Part shown: positions 5,532-6,005 of the stretch, piece after piece
Position numbering within the stretch: position 1 is the stretch's first letter
Layout of the letters: each line of letters starts with the position of its first letter
Program-made: the position numbers and the translations under genes
Source: Actinomycetes bacterium
Lineage (GTDB): Bacteria > Actinomycetota > Actinomycetes > Mycobacteriales > Micromonosporaceae
Direction of reading: 5' to 3'
DNA length: 6,005 nucleotides
Assembly: GCA_023437285.1 (NCBI GenBank)
Contig: JAEZGP010000593.1
Coordinates: 1 to 6,005 of the forward strand
The notes under the pieces: generated by a model
Database searches by the model: none
Told to the model about the DNA's origin: nothing
Seen by the model: only the letters and a program-made list of their open reading frames with translations

Positions 5532-6005
5532 TCAGCTGCCGGTCACCAGGGAGTGGATGACGGTGACGATGCCCGAACCCATGACGGAGGCCGCGAAACT
5601 GACCGTCAGGTTGCGCCACTCGTGGGCCACCCACCGCAGGCCGAGCGCCACCAGCAGGGACAACAGCGCGGCCGAGAGCAGCCAGAGCAGGTTCTCGCCG
5701 AGTTGGTGCAGCACGAACGTGCGGCGGTTGGCCTCCAGCGTCAGCGCCCACGCCAGGTACAGCAGCAGCGGCACGCCGTACCAGGCGCCCGTGAAGATGG
5801 CGGCCCGCCGGTAGTCCAGCGGCTCGGCCGCCGGGGCGTCCGGGGAGTTGATCCGCCGCATCGGGAACGACCCCCGATACACCGGGGTCGCCGACACCGG
5901 TCGCAGCCCGGTCGGGTAGCCGTCGCCGGCGCGCGGCGGCTGCGCGTTGACCCTCGGCGAGCCGCCCCGGTCCGGTCGCGGACGGCCATAGGTCCTGGCC
6001 CACCG
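5532..6005 (-). CDS. Predicted three-helix membrane protein of unknown function (start probably off the window)
   Basis: I do not recognise this family. The frame runs from a TGA at 5532-5534 with no stop to the right edge. Numbered from a GTG at 5897 it has a Pro/Arg-rich N-terminal part and three hydrophobic segments at about 32-54, 69-91 and 97-118, separated by short charged loops (EANRR; WVAHEWRN). Upstream of 5897 the frame stays open, with most codons ending in G or C and an Arg/Gly/Pro-rich composition. The gene therefore probably starts beyond the window. GTG 5897 or ATG 5861 (GGGGG upstream) are alternative internal starts with poor support. It converges on the permease with 3 bp between stop codons. 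No catalytic motif or signal peptide is visible. Coding status is likely; function is unknown. Confidence 0.6.
   Translation of the reverse strand, partial: RWARTYGRPRPDRGGSPRVNAQPPRAGDGYPTGLRPVSATPVYRGSFPMRRINSPDAPAAEPLDYRRAAIFTGAWYGVPLLLYLAWALTLEANRRTFVLHQLGENLLWLLSAALLSLLVALGLRWVAHEWRNLTVSFAASVMGSGIVTVIHSLVTGS

Noticed and set aside
5473..6003. Minus-strand open frame of 176 codons overlapping the right-end gene in another frame
   Set aside because: It runs into the end of drrB and has Ala/Arg/Pro/Gly-rich low-complexity composition. The frame ending at 5532 has proper hydrophobic helices and stops just before drrB.

Overview
This is high-GC DNA with strong G/C preference at third codon positions, a TTG start codon, and divergent tetR/drrAB-type drug-export genes. 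All of this points to an actinobacterium. The protein sequences (notably S6, and S18 without zinc cysteines) look most like Micromonosporaceae (Micromonospora/Actinoplanes-like); that family placement is inference from remembered sequences, not a search.

Layout. (1) 27-797, minus strand: an Nfo-family endonuclease IV with all nine expected metal ligands. (2) 798-1340: about 540 bp without a convincing gene. It holds a good housekeeping promoter (923-951) and then a roughly 380-nt structured leader for the ribosomal operon. (3) 1341-2967, plus strand: the classic rpsF-ssb-rpsR-rplI operon (S6, single-strand DNA-binding protein, S18, L9), closed by a strong hairpin terminator at 2978-3018. (4) 3025-3762, minus strand: a TetR-family repressor, divergent from (5) 3832-5528, plus strand: a two-gene DrrA/DrrB-type ABC exporter whose genes overlap by 4 nt. 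A cluster of overlapping palindromes lies in the 69-bp gap between repressor and exporter. (6) 5532 to the right edge, minus strand: a predicted three-helix membrane protein of unknown function, converging on the permease with a 3-bp gap.

How the genes work together. The ribosomal operon supplies the S6/S18 pair, SSB and L9. Its leader can form a hairpin that pairs the rpsF Shine-Dalgarno sequence with a perfect upstream anti-SD, leaving a CCG beside the inner hairpin. This fits the known S6:S18 autoregulatory theme. The tetR-drrAB block is a self-contained export cassette in which the repressor probably controls both itself and the pump through the shared intergenic operator; its ligand and substrate are unknown.

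I see no CRISPR array, transposase, tRNA, rRNA or phage gene. Most of the window is ordinary core genome. The most interesting material is non-coding: the rpsF leader, the stacked operator palindromes, and a 17-bp tandem duplication that spans the tetR stop codon and the terminator T-run.
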